A DNA stretch of 64,000 nucleotides from CBDFGT01 sp965247225 (lineage in GTDB: Bacteria > Pseudomonadota > Alphaproteobacteria > Rhizobiales > Rhizobiaceae), in the NCBI GenBank assembly GCA_965247225.1, contig CBDFGT010000009.1, positions 310,001 through 374,000 of the forward strand. Reading direction: 5' to 3'. The notes beneath the pieces were generated by a model. It did no database searches. It saw only the letters and a list, made by a program, of their open reading frames with translations, and was not told where the DNA came from. Shown here one piece after another: positions 52,856 through 61,330 of this stretch; the stretch's first letter is position 1; every line of letters begins with the position of its first letter. The position numbers and the translations under genes are program-made.

Positions 52856-53584
52856 TTACAAATTCCGCGCTTTGCCCATAGCCACAATCGGACCGGTAGC
52901 CTTGCCGGTGGGTGAACCGCCAAACGGCTCTAGGCTTACAGCCAGAACCATACCGTCTGAAATTTTCGTGCGCATGTCCGGTGGAATCTGGATCTCCCCG
53001 GTTCCTGTGGCAGGCAGAATGCCCAGCGCAATGGCCGGACTGTCGCCATCAATCAGCCAGAGTTCCAGGGATTTCTTCTCTGTAGCCCGGGCCGCCGCAG
53101 GGGTAAGCTTCATGATCCCGGATTGATTGTCATAAAGCGCTACCAGACTGACGGGACTTCCCTCAGCGGCCATTTCGGCGATCAGCGGTTTGGAAACAGG
53201 AGCCAGGGGGCTGAACAGGCCGGCACTCTGCGCGCCAAGCCCGATGGAAAGCAAAAAGCCTGCAAGCGAAAGGCCGCGCCAGAAAACGAGCGATCCCCAG
53301 ATGCCGCCGACAGGCCTGAGCGAGGTGGAAGCCTGTCCTTCGGCAAAAATCCGGTGTTCTATGCGCGCAAAGGTCCGTGCTGGCGGCATGGCTTCCGGGA
53401 AATCAGAATTGAAGTCTGAAAAGTGCTGTTCCCATTCCTGCACCAGCGCTGCGAATGCCGGATCGTTGCGCATGCGTTTTTCCAGGGCGTGGCGCTCTTC
53501 CGGCGAAACAACACCCAGCACATATTCCCCGGCGATGATCTCGTCGCGGTTCAGGTCGTCCTGTTCGGATGAAGATGTGCTCAT
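52856..53584 (-). CDS. Anti-sigma factor (RskA-like)
   Basis: A 242-residue protein. The cytoplasmic N-terminal domain has the sigma-binding motif DEIIAGEYVLGVVSPEERHALE; one span (about residues 100-118, FWRGLSLAGFLLSIGLG) is followed by a periplasmic RskA-type domain with ELWLIDGDSPAIALGILP and a Gly-rich end. There is no zinc His-x3-Cys-x2-Cys motif. The start ATG 53584 overlaps the sigma stop (ATGA); an ATG at 53596 is also possible. Sequesters the ECF sigma factor at the membrane. Confidence 0.9.
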   Translation of the reverse strand: MSTSSSEQDDLNRDEIIAGEYVLGVVSPEERHALEKRMRNDPAFAALVQEWEQHFSDFNSDFPEAMPPARTFARIEHRIFAEGQASTSLRPVGGIWGSLVFWRGLSLAGFLLSIGLGAQSAGLFSPLAPVSKPLIAEMAAEGSPVSLVALYDNQSGIMKLTPAAARATEKKSLELWLIDGDSPAIALGILPATGTGEIQIPPDMRTKISDGMVLAVSLEPFGGSPTGKATGPIVAMGKARNL

Positions 53585-54120
53585 TGTTCCAGACATTCTT
53601 TCAGTTTCAAAAGACTGCGCCGCAGCCAGGTCCTCATTGTGTTCAGGGGCACAGCATATTTCTGCGCCAGTTCATCGTAGCTCAGTCCTTCCACATAAGC
53701 ACTGCGTACGGCCTCAGCCTTGTCAAGGTCAAGTTGTTGAATGCATCCGTCTATGCGGCGTCCTTCACTTTTTAGCACAGCCAGATCTTCAGGTCCGGGC
53801 GCTTCGTCTGCCAGATCAAACGCCGCATCAATATCCGCAGAAGGGGCCTTTCGGGTCCGGGCAAGATCGATGGCATGGTTCCGGGCAATCACGCACAACC
53901 AGCCCATGGGACTGGTGGATTGCACCGCATAACGGTCTGCCCGCTGCCATATCTTGACATAAATTTCCTGAAGGGCTTCCTCTGCGTCGCTTCTGTTCTT
54001 CAGGATACGAAGACAAACACCGAAAAGTTTCGCAGATGTTATGGAATAAAGTGCGGAAAACGCCTGCCTGTCTCCCAGGGCAACCTTGCTCAGCAAAAGT
54101 GCCAGATGATCAGTCTGCAT
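53581..54120 (-). CDS. ECF RNA polymerase sigma factor
   Basis: A 179-residue group 4 sigma factor. Region 2 is AFSALYSITSAKLFGVCLRIL...DAEEALQEIYVKIW and region 4 is LSYDELAQKYAVPLNTMRTWLRRSLLKLKECL (the helix-turn-helix reading the -35). The linker contains the acidic segment usual in sigma factors of the EcfG-unrelated, RskA-controlled groups. ATG 54120. The stop overlaps the anti-sigma start, so the two are coupled. Likely responds to envelope or oxidative stress. Confidence 0.92.
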   Translation of the reverse strand: MQTDHLALLLSKVALGDRQAFSALYSITSAKLFGVCLRILKNRSDAEEALQEIYVKIWQRADRYAVQSTSPMGWLCVIARNHAIDLARTRKAPSADIDAAFDLADEAPGPEDLAVLKSEGRRIDGCIQQLDLDKAEAVRSAYVEGLSYDELAQKYAVPLNTMRTWLRRSLLKLKECLEQ

Positions 54121-54349
54121 TATCAATGCCTTTAACCCGCAATTCTGGCAGGACATACCGGCAGCAGTCCAGACTGCAAGCCTTGAAATCAGATGCAAAC
54201 ATTCGGGTTGATCTCCTCATAATCAAGGTATTTTACGTGAATTATCTGCAAGTGGATTATTCCCCTTGTCAAAAACTTGGCGTAAAGAGGCGCATTGACG
54301 ATATGCTCCACACCTTTGCCAACACTTCCCAGCCAACAGGGACATTTTC

Positions 54350-55237
54350 ATGACCGGTTCCGAAAGCCAGATTCAGGCACGTCTGCTCGCACAGGCATTG
54401 CCCTATATGCAGCGTTACGAAAACAAGACCATCGTGGTGAAATATGGTGGCCATGCCATGGGCAATCCGGAACTGGGCAAAGCCTTTGCCGCCGATATTG
54501 CCCTGCTCAAGCAGTCAGGTGTGAATCCTATCGTCGTGCATGGCGGCGGGCCGCAGATTGGTGCCATGCTCACCCGCATGGGCATCGAATCCAAGTTTGA
54601 GGGCGGCTTGCGCGTGACCGACCAGAAAACGGTTGAAATCGTGGAAATGGTTCTGGCGGGTTCTATCAACAAGGAAATCGTTGCCCTGATCAACCAGACC
54701 GGCGAATGGGCCATCGGTCTTTGTGGCAAGGATGGCAATATGGTCTTTGCGGAAAAGGCCAAGAAGACCGTCATGGATCCGGATTCCAATATCGAGCGCA
54801 TCCTGGATCTGGGCTTCGTCGGCGAAGTTGTTGAAGTGGATCGCACGCTGCTGGATCTGCTGGCCAAGTCTGAAATGATCCCGGTGATTGCCCCTGTTGC
54901 CCCCGGTCGCGATGGTCATACCTATAATATCAATGCCGATACATTTGCCGGTGCCATTGCCGGTGCGCTCAATGCTGTGCGCCTGTTGTTCCTGACGGAT
55001 GTCCCGGGTGTTCTCGACAAGAACGGCGAACTCATCAAGGAATTGTCGGTGGCCGAGGCCAGGGCGCTCATCAAGGACGGAACCATTTCCGGCGGCATGA
55101 TCCCGAAAGTGGAAACCTGCATGGAGGCCATTGCCGCAGGGGTTCAGGGTGTCGTCATTCTCAATGGCAAGGAAGCCCATTCGGTTCTGCTGGAACTGTT
55201 CACCGAACATGGTGCCGGCACACTTCTGGTACCTTGA
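54350..55237 (+). CDS. argB: Acetylglutamate kinase
   Basis: Phosphorylates N-acetyl-L-glutamate, the second and usually regulated step of arginine synthesis. 295 residues, normal for arginine-sensitive forms. Motifs: VVKYGGHAMGNPEL (ATP/phosphate Lys about residue 26), VVHGGGPQIG, NADTFAGAIAGAL and GTISGGMIPKVETC. A GGGACATTTTC leader precedes the ATG. The N-terminal helix (residues 1-20), which binds arginine in hexameric ArgB enzymes, is present, so feedback inhibition is likely. Confidence 0.96.
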   Translation: MTGSESQIQARLLAQALPYMQRYENKTIVVKYGGHAMGNPELGKAFAADIALLKQSGVNPIVVHGGGPQIGAMLTRMGIESKFEGGLRVTDQKTVEIVEMVLAGSINKEIVALINQTGEWAIGLCGKDGNMVFAEKAKKTVMDPDSNIERILDLGFVGEVVEVDRTLLDLLAKSEMIPVIAPVAPGRDGHTYNINADTFAGAIAGALNAVRLLFLTDVPGVLDKNGELIKELSVAEARALIKDGTISGGMIPKVETCMEAIAAGVQGVVILNGKEAHSVLLELFTEHGAGTLLVP

Positions 55238-55261
55238 TCCGTTTTATCTGTCGAGCATCCT

Positions 55262-55367
55262 CATATACGTCATGCACCCGAAAAGGGAGAACCGGTTTGC
55301 GGACACGTTCAGGGAGAAACAAAAGAAATACTGGAATTCTCCCGGAGTCTCGCAGGTTCAGAGCATA
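55262..55367. repeat. Dispersed intergenic repeat, copy 2
   Basis: Second copy of the element at 47606-47714, in the same orientation on the plus strand, after argB. The GGGAGAAACAAAAGAAA and GAACCGGTTT blocks are the best conserved parts; the ends differ more. Confidence 0.65.
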
Positions 55368-55368
55368 A

Positions 55369-55401
55369 CATGGCCGGGTCAGTTTGTCTGTCCCGGCCAT
55401 G
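55369..55401. terminator. Hairpin terminator between argB and the MFS gene
   Basis: CATGGCCGGG and CCCGGCCATG arms (55369-55378 and 55392-55401) with a 13-base loop, placed between convergent genes directly after repeat copy 2. The T-run is short (CTTGTTTC). Confidence 0.65.
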
Positions 55402-55407
55402 CTTGTT

Positions 55408-56895
55408 TCATTCCGTAATCACCGGAACGGGGGGTCTGGATGAAATCCGTGCCGGATTTTTAAGCGCGATCACACAGGCAAAAACCAGCCCGTAACAAAC
55501 CAGATGATAGACGACAGCCGTCGTGAACGCATGCGAATAAGCGGTCATCGGCGACGGTCCTGTTGCAAATTCGGCTGCAAGCCGCCGGAAAAAGATCTCG
55601 CTGACAATGGCAATACCGAAGGCACCGCCAGCCTGTTGCAATGCCTGCAGCGCACCTGAACCGGCACCTGCATCCTTGACCGGAACACCGGCCAGGATTG
55701 TCTGGAACAGGGGTGAGATCGCCACGCCCATGCCGATCCCGGCCAGCAGCAGCGGCAGAAGATAGATAATGCTGTTGAGGCTGGTATCACCAAGGCCGGA
55801 TGCGACAAGCCGCACTGCCAGCATGCCTGCAAACATCATCAGGACACCGGCACCGATTCGCTGCTTTTGCCATTTGAAACCGATACGTCCGGAGATCGCC
55901 GATGCTATCAGGACACCGATGGAAAAGGGCAGGGTGGTCAGGCCGGACCACAGCGGCGTCAGGCCATAACCCGATTGCAGATAAAGCGCAAAAATCAGGA
56001 AGAACGCTGGCAGGGCCGAAAAGAAGGCCAGCGACATGATGGCACCAATGATAAAGTTGCGGTTGGTCATCAGGTCAAATGGCAAAAGCTCGGGTGCCCC
56101 TTTACGCATCTGGTGTCTTTCCCAGAAAACGAAGGCGACAAACAACAGGGCAGACACGGCCATCATCCCGAAACACCAGATCGCCCATTGGTAGTTCCGC
56201 CCTTCAATCAGTGGAAAAATGAGCAGAAACATCGCCGTCGCCACGAGCGCAATACCGCCAAAATCATTTTTGATAGCCGGATTTCCGGGAATCTCCGGAA
56301 TGAAACGTGCGCCCAGAATGAGAGCGGCAATACCGACCGGCACATTGATCAGAAAGATCGGGCGCCATGTGAGGCCAAAAAGATCCGCATTCAGGAGGAG
56401 GCCGCCGAGAACCGGGCCGATGACAGAGGCAAGACCGGCAGTAAGCCCGAACAGCGAGAAGGCCGCAGCACGCTCATGCGGCGGGAAAATCGTCTGGGCA
56501 ATAGCCAGAACCTGCGGTGTCATGATGGCACCTGCTGCCCCCTGGATGAGCCGTGCACCGATCAGAAATTCGATCGTTGGTGCCGATCCGCACAGGATGG
56601 AAGCGGTGGTGAAGGCCGCCACGCCGAAGAGGAACATCTTCTTCTTGCCGATAATATCACCATAACGCCCGAAGGGCAGAAGGCCCAGCGCAAAGGTCAA
56701 AATAAAACCGGCAACAATCCATTCGATTTCAGTCGAGCTTGCAGCCATGTCTTTTTGCAGCGATGGCAAGGATACGTTGACGATGGTCACATCCAGAAGG
56801 TTCATGAACATGGCCATCAGAATGGTAAAAAGCGCAGCCCATCTCTTTTCATGGGAAGGATAGGGCGGGTGATCCCCGGGTGCTTGTTCTGTCAT
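55408..56895 (-). CDS. DHA2 family MFS efflux pump
   Basis: A 495-residue 14-span exporter: LLDVTIVNVSLPSLQKDM in span 1, WIVAGFILTFALGLLPFGRYGDIIGKK (motif A) and LASVIGPVLGGLLL (motif C). Resembles QacA/SmvA-like multidrug exporters. ATG 56895 is 11 bases downstream of the TetR stop in the same direction, so the two form a self-regulated operon. Substrate not known. Confidence 0.9.
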   Translation of the reverse strand: MTEQAPGDHPPYPSHEKRWAALFTILMAMFMNLLDVTIVNVSLPSLQKDMAASSTEIEWIVAGFILTFALGLLPFGRYGDIIGKKKMFLFGVAAFTTASILCGSAPTIEFLIGARLIQGAAGAIMTPQVLAIAQTIFPPHERAAAFSLFGLTAGLASVIGPVLGGLLLNADLFGLTWRPIFLINVPVGIAALILGARFIPEIPGNPAIKNDFGGIALVATAMFLLIFPLIEGRNYQWAIWCFGMMAVSALLFVAFVFWERHQMRKGAPELLPFDLMTNRNFIIGAIMSLAFFSALPAFFLIFALYLQSGYGLTPLWSGLTTLPFSIGVLIASAISGRIGFKWQKQRIGAGVLMMFAGMLAVRLVASGLGDTSLNSIIYLLPLLLAGIGMGVAISPLFQTILAGVPVKDAGAGSGALQALQQAGGAFGIAIVSEIFFRRLAAEFATGPSPMTAYSHAFTTAVVYHLVCYGLVFACVIALKNPARISSRPPVPVITE

Positions 56896-56905
56896 GGGGT
56901 CTCTT

Positions 56906-57499
56906 TCAAACCGGAAGGATGGAACGGATGATTTCGTCTGCAACGCCGTCAAACAGCGGCAACAGATGTTTGGGCTTGTACTGGAAGGAAACGAGGGCAC
57001 CGGCAATCATGTGCGCACCGGAAACCGGATCCAGCGAGCCACGAAATGCGCCCGTCTCGCGCCCTCTCGTCAGCACGGCAACAAACAGGCCAAGCCAGTG
57101 ACGCCGCATTTCACCGACAATAGTGGCAATGCTCACACTGATGTTGGCCTTGTGTCCAAGCGCATCCATCAATTGCAGAAGTTCAGGGCGTTCGAGCATC
57201 ACATGCTTGCAGTCATCTATCAGAAGGCGTAACTCCTCAATCGGAGAAAGGCCGCCGGTGATCAGAAGGGCATAGTGATCGTAAAATTCCTGTTTCAGGG
57301 TTTCACCGACAAGCTCTATCAGCGCCTCCTTGCTGGCAACATGATAATGCAGCGTGGCAATGTTAATGCCCACGCGATCGGCAATCGCGCGCATGCGCAG
57401 CCCCTCAAAGCCTTTTTCAAGAATAATCGCCCGCGCAGCCGATGCAATCGCCCGGCGACGGTCATCCTTGTTACCATACTGTTGTTTCGGTTCGCTCAT
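56906..57499 (-). CDS. TetR family regulator
   Basis: A 197-residue regulator with helix-turn-helix DDRRRAIASAARAIILEKGFEGLRMRAIADRVGINIATLHYHVASKEAL and a TetR C-terminal ligand domain containing HMIAGALVSFQYK. It precedes the MFS gene on the same transcript and likely represses it together with itself. A 14-bp palindrome lies five bases upstream of ATG 57499. Confidence 0.9.
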   Translation of the reverse strand: MSEPKQQYGNKDDRRRAIASAARAIILEKGFEGLRMRAIADRVGINIATLHYHVASKEALIELVGETLKQEFYDHYALLITGGLSPIEELRLLIDDCKHVMLERPELLQLMDALGHKANISVSIATIVGEMRRHWLGLFVAVLTRGRETGAFRGSLDPVSGAHMIAGALVSFQYKPKHLLPLFDGVADEIIRSILPV

Positions 57500-57503
57500 A
57501 AAC

Positions 57504-57517
57504 CAATCATTTGATTG
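57504..57517. promoter_or_regulatory. Palindrome, probable TetR operator
   Basis: CAATCA-TT-TGATTG, a perfect palindrome in the short divergent region between the TetR and MerR genes. The position suits autorepression and possibly control of the MerR gene. Confidence 0.5.
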
Positions 57518-57590
57518 ATTTGTTGCCAAAGTCAATACCCATCCCGAAGGAATGTGGTTTTTGCTTGATCTGGAGTTGGCTCAGGCATTT

Positions 57591-58028
57591 ATGGAGGATG
57601 CAAGACAAGAAGGGAGTCCTGATTTGAAAATCGGTGAACTTGCCCGCAAAACGGGTCTCAGCATTGATACTCTGCGCTATTACGAAAAAATCGGGCTCAT
57701 CGCCCCGCCCTGGCGCAATCAAGGGAAAACAAGGGTTTACGATCCCCAGGCCCTTGTGTGGATCAGCTTTCTCAAAGCCCTGAAGGCAACGGGCATGCCG
57801 CTTTCCGAAATGCACGCCTATGCCGACATGCGGGCGAAGGGCCAATCAACGTCGCCACAGCGGCGGGAAATGCTGGAAGAACAGCGCGAAAGGGTCAAGG
57901 AGCAGATCGCCACATTGCAGGACTGTCTCTCGGTGCTGGATGACAAGATCACCAATTATCTTGAGATCGAACAGGCACATGCTGCGGCAGGCATTGGCGC
58001 ACCGCAGCGAAAGGTGAGAGAAAAATAG
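57591..58028 (+). CDS. MerR family transcriptional regulator
   Basis: A 145-residue regulator. The winged-helix motif is KIGELARKTGLSIDTLRYYEKIGLI, followed by a coiled-coil dimerisation helix (about residues 80-125, with EMLEEQRERVKEQIATLQ). No metal-binding cysteine cluster is seen, so it is not a metal sensor of the MerR/CueR kind; closer to small-molecule or aldehyde-responsive members. ATG 57591 is used. Convergent with the EamA gene, five bases apart. Confidence 0.85.
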   Translation: MEDARQEGSPDLKIGELARKTGLSIDTLRYYEKIGLIAPPWRNQGKTRVYDPQALVWISFLKALKATGMPLSEMHAYADMRAKGQSTSPQRREMLEEQRERVKEQIATLQDCLSVLDDKITNYLEIEQAHAAAGIGAPQRKVREK

Positions 58029-58033
58029 CAGGC

Positions 58034-58948
58034 TTATAAAATCAGCAATGCCAGAATGCCCAGAACAATCAGCAGGCATCCGGCGATTTCCAGCCTGTTG
58101 ATCTGCTCCTTGAAGATAAAAACAGAGGTTGCAAAGGTAAACAGCATTTCAATCTGTGCCAGCGCCTTGACCACGGACACATGTTGCAATGTCATGGCCA
58201 TGAACCAGCCAAACGAGCCGGTCGCGCCGACAAAGCCCACGGCCAGCGCCGGTTTCCATGCCTTGCGCATGGCGGCAAACTGCTCCGGTTCCCGCCATGC
58301 AATCCACACCAGCATGAAAGCCGTCTGCATCAGGATCACCACAGTAGACGTATAGCTTGCCTGCATGATGTAGTTGGGTTCCGGCAGGCTTGGCGCAAGG
58401 GCCAGCGAGGCCGAGCGATAGGCAATGCCGGACATGCCAAACAGCGTTCCGGACAACAGCCCCAGACCGGCAGTGCGGGTCAGCAGGGATGTCACCAGCG
58501 AACGGGCGGTCAGTTCCGTACGGGCAACCGAAATCAGCATCACCCCCAGTACGGAAATCAGGATCGCCATGACCGTGCCAAAATGGATGGTTTCTCCCAG
58601 AAACATGAGGGCGAACACCGCAGCCTGGGCTGGCTCGGTGCGGGAATAGGCGGTTCCCACCGCAAAATTGCGAAAGGAAAACAGGTGTACCAGCAAGAAC
58701 GTGGCCGCAATCTGTGAAAACGCGCCTACGCACTCCCACAGCCAGAAGGCCTGGTTTGGCGTGGGCAAGGGCTGGTGGAAGCCGAAAACCTGAATGGCAA
58801 GATAAAACAGCGAGAAGGGTACGCCAAAGCCGAAGCGCACAAAGGTTGCCCCTGTTGTGCTCAGACTGGCTTTCAGGTGCTTTTGCAGCGATGAGCGCAT
58901 GTTCTGCAAAAAGGCACTGGCAATGGTAATGAGAATCCACGGTTCCAT
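58034..58948 (-). CDS. EamA/DMT family transporter
   Basis: A 304-residue membrane protein with ten predicted spans. Repeat 1 ends around FLGETIHFGTVMAILIS, repeat 2 around FIFKEQINRLEIAGCLLIVLG, each with the conserved glutamate. Distinct from the DMT gene at 46642 in sequence. ATG 58948 follows AGGATATTTTC. Substrate unknown. Confidence 0.85.
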   Translation of the reverse strand: MEPWILITIASAFLQNMRSSLQKHLKASLSTTGATFVRFGFGVPFSLFYLAIQVFGFHQPLPTPNQAFWLWECVGAFSQIAATFLLVHLFSFRNFAVGTAYSRTEPAQAAVFALMFLGETIHFGTVMAILISVLGVMLISVARTELTARSLVTSLLTRTAGLGLLSGTLFGMSGIAYRSASLALAPSLPEPNYIMQASYTSTVVILMQTAFMLVWIAWREPEQFAAMRKAWKPALAVGFVGATGSFGWFMAMTLQHVSVVKALAQIEMLFTFATSVFIFKEQINRLEIAGCLLIVLGILALLIL

Positions 58949-59332
58949 GAAAATATCCTGAAAGGGCCTGTCCTGCTGGCCGTTCGCATTTCGGGAAAAC
59001 ACCCGGCTTTTAAATCATGATGTCCGCAGGGATCTGGACGGCAGGAAAGGGTGATGATGAAGAAAGGGACCGGTCAGACCGGACTTCATCAAGCATTGTG
59101 GCTGTGAACCGTCCCTGAAAAACCTGCAAAAAACCGTACCGGCAGGCGTTTTCTGTCCTGCAGGATGAAACTGGCTCCATGAGCCTTGTTCATCGAGGTT
59201 TGCATCGTTCTCATGGCAAGACCATAGTGTTTTTTATCCCGTCTGGCAATTTGATTGTAATATGGATATGAAACGTCAGTGCCGGTTTGCGGCAGGGCAA
59301 TGGCGGATTTCCGGTCCGCATCTTTCAGGAAC
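58949..59332. other. Divergent intergenic region
   Basis: About 384 bases between the EamA gene and the nucleotidase gene, which are transcribed away from each other. No gene is recognised; it must contain both promoters. A short open frame on the minus strand here overlaps the nucleotidase start and shows no family features. Confidence 0.4.
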
Positions 59333-60046
59333 ATGACCGTCATGACAAAACCCGCGAGCAAACCTGAACCCATTGATTTTGCCCATATTCGCGACTGGGT
59401 TTTTGATCTCGACAACACGCTCTATCCGCATCATGTCAATCTGTTCGCGCAGATCGACCGCAACATGACGGCCTATGTATCGCAACTGCTGCAAATGCCG
59501 CCCGAAGAGGCCCGCCTGATCCAGAAGCAGTATTATCGCGACCATGGCACCACGCTTAAGGGTCTGATGCTCAACCACGCCGTTGATCCGCTGGATTTTC
59601 TCGAACATGCCCATGCGCTGGATTATTCTGTTGTCACGCCCGACCCTGACCTTGGTGATGCGATCAGGGCGCTGCCGGGGCGCAAGTTCATCTTCACCAA
59701 CGGCAGTGTCAAACATGCTGAAACCACAGCGCGTGCGCTCGGTATTCTTGATCATTTTGATGATATTTTTGACATTGTCTCCGCCGATTACGTGCCGAAA
59801 CCCGCCGGATCCACCTATGACAAGTTCATGAGCCTGCACCGGGTGGAAACAAAACAGGCAGCCATGTTTGAAGATCTGCCGCGCAATCTCGTTGTGCCGA
59901 AAATGCTGGGCATGAAAACCGTACTGCTCCTTCCGGTTGACTCCGATCATGCCGGTTCGGAACGCTGGGATCTGCATGACGAGACTGACGAGCATATTGA
60001 CTATATCAGCCGCGATCTGGCCGGCTTCCTGACATCAATCCTCTGA
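59333..60046 (+). CDS. Pyrimidine 5'-nucleotidase (HAD superfamily, SDT1/PHM8-like)
   Basis: A 237-residue HAD phosphatase. The nucleophile motif is WVFDLDNTLYPHH, motif II is FTNGS, the Lys is in VPKPAGSTYDKF and motif III is FEDLPRNL. The family dephosphorylates pyrimidine nucleotides such as UMP and CMP. ATG 59333 or ATG 59342 could be the start; AGGA is two and eleven bases away respectively. Convergent with the MOSC gene, ends overlapping by 12 bases. Confidence 0.88.
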   Translation: MTVMTKPASKPEPIDFAHIRDWVFDLDNTLYPHHVNLFAQIDRNMTAYVSQLLQMPPEEARLIQKQYYRDHGTTLKGLMLNHAVDPLDFLEHAHALDYSVVTPDPDLGDAIRALPGRKFIFTNGSVKHAETTARALGILDHFDDIFDIVSADYVPKPAGSTYDKFMSLHRVETKQAAMFEDLPRNLVVPKMLGMKTVLLLPVDSDHAGSERWDLHDETDEHIDYISRDLAGFLTSIL

Positions 60047-60667
60047 GGTCTTCTGCGCTTCCAGCTCGGCCTTCAGCTTGTAATGAACGGGCGTTGCCAG
60101 ATAGCGTGCCCGGTCTTCCACGCTCAAACGTTTGCCGAAATCGCGCAGCATGTCCGGCATGCTCACACGGGGTCCAGCAAAGCGCAACCAGGTCACTGCG
60201 TCGCCTGCCTGCAGGCTTCCGGTCCGGATCACGCGGGCATAGGCTCCGGGTCGTGCAGCCTTTGTGTAGAGTTTGACAAACATGCGGTCTTCCATCCGCG
60301 CTGCAAAGGTGGAGCAGGGAATGCGCGCCGAGGTGACTTCCAGCACCACCGTGCCGATTTCAAACCGGTCCCCCACATGGACCTCACGGTTCTCCAGCCC
60401 GTCAACCAGCAGGTTTTCACCAAAAGTGCCAGGCGGTAACGCCCGCCCCAGTTCGGCGCTCCACCACAGATAATCGGCCAGACCCTCCAAATAAACCGCC
60501 TGATCCAGACCGCCATGATGCCGCTTGTTGACAATGGCGTCCCCGACAAGTCCAAGCGTGTCGACCAGAACAGGGCCGGAAACGGGGTGCTTGAAGATAC
60601 CGCTCTTGCCCGAAGGTTTTCCGGGCAGACGGGCGGCAAGGCCGATATTCACAGAAGTCAAAATCAT
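60035..60667 (-). CDS. MOSC domain protein (YiiM-like)
   Basis: A 210-residue MOSC/3-alpha protein. The conserved Cys 118 lies in ARIPCSTFAARM, and GDAIVNKRHHGGLDQAVYL and GTFGENLLVDGL are characteristic YiiM blocks. Proteins of this group transfer sulfur or bind molybdenum cofactor; YiiM reduces N-hydroxylated compounds. The Cys is present, so the protein is probably active. It lies three bases downstream of the MazF-type gene. Confidence 0.9.
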   Translation of the reverse strand: MILTSVNIGLAARLPGKPSGKSGIFKHPVSGPVLVDTLGLVGDAIVNKRHHGGLDQAVYLEGLADYLWWSAELGRALPPGTFGENLLVDGLENREVHVGDRFEIGTVVLEVTSARIPCSTFAARMEDRMFVKLYTKAARPGAYARVIRTGSLQAGDAVTWLRFAGPRVSMPDMLRDFGKRLSVEDRARYLATPVHYKLKAELEAQKTSED

Positions 60668-60670
60668 GGA

Positions 60671-60991
60671 TCAAAGTCCCAACTGACGCCGCACGGCCAG
60701 ATCAATCTGGGACATATCATTGACAGACAAAACTCCAAGTCTTGACGTCAGTCTCGTCTTGGAAACAGTAGCAATCTGGTCGGCCATGGCCTTGCTCACG
60801 CGTCCATCAATTGTCACGCGGGCCTCGCTGGGAAACAGTCGCGCCACGTTGCTGGTATATGGAACAACCTGCACGCGGCTCAAATGCGCATTGGATGCAT
60901 TGTTGCTGATAATCACTGCGGGTCGGACCTTGCGCGTTTCACCCTCTACCGATCCTGAAAAGTCCACCCACCAGACTTCACCACGACGCAT
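60671..60991 (-). CDS. MazF/PemK family endoribonuclease toxin
   Basis: A 106-residue toxin: MRRGEVWWVDFSG at the N-terminus, RPAVIISNNASN with the catalytic Arg, RVQVVPYTSN with the Thr/Ser position, and DQIATVSKTRL near the C-terminus. Complete, unlike the PemK-like gene at 2858. The start overlaps the antitoxin end by 14 bases, the usual toxin-second order of MazEF modules. It would cleave mRNA when the antitoxin is degraded. Confidence 0.9.
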   Translation of the reverse strand: MRRGEVWWVDFSGSVEGETRKVRPAVIISNNASNAHLSRVQVVPYTSNVARLFPSEARVTIDGRVSKAMADQIATVSKTRLTSRLGVLSVNDMSQIDLAVRRQLGL

Positions 60992-61208
60992 GGTCGCTAT
61001 CCGAAATCAGCGCCTCACTCCAGACAAGCGCCTGTCTTTCACGCTCTTCGTCGGTCGCCATGGCAGCATATTCGGCGTCAAGGCTTTCTGGCAAAACAAT
61101 GGGCCGCACCAGATCCTCCAGAAATTGGCCAACATTTGGTTCGCCGACCTGCTTTACAACGCTGTCATACACTTTCTCATCAATACTGATCGTCATGCGT
61201 TTGTTCAT
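60978..61208 (-). CDS. Antitoxin of the MazF-type module
   Basis: A 76-residue protein starting MNKRMTISIDEKVYDSVVKQVG, a ribbon-helix-helix type N-terminus, with a central LEDLVRPIV segment and an acidic, proteolysis-prone C-terminal tail (EERERQALVWSEALISD). It is not of the AbrB fold, so the pair is a hybrid RHH-MazF type. Cotranscribed with and overlapping the toxin. Confidence 0.85.
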   Translation of the reverse strand: MNKRMTISIDEKVYDSVVKQVGEPNVGQFLEDLVRPIVLPESLDAEYAAMATDEERERQALVWSEALISDSDHASW

Positions 61209-61330
61209 TGGACGCCTCTTTCAGTGCTGGTCATGGGCCAATATAACAAAATTGCAGATTGAAGCAAATCTGATAGCGCAAGGGCAGACCAATGGTTCCC
61301 TCATCTGCTAACTTGCGCTAAAGATCGGCC

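Noticed and set aside
55867..56931. Long plus-strand frame opposite the DHA2 pump
   Set aside because: Low-complexity, charged antisense translation of a membrane protein gene; no family features and no ribosome site.
59089..59418. Minus-strand frame between the EamA and nucleotidase genes
   Set aside because: It overlaps the nucleotidase start, has no family similarity I can see and lacks a ribosome site.
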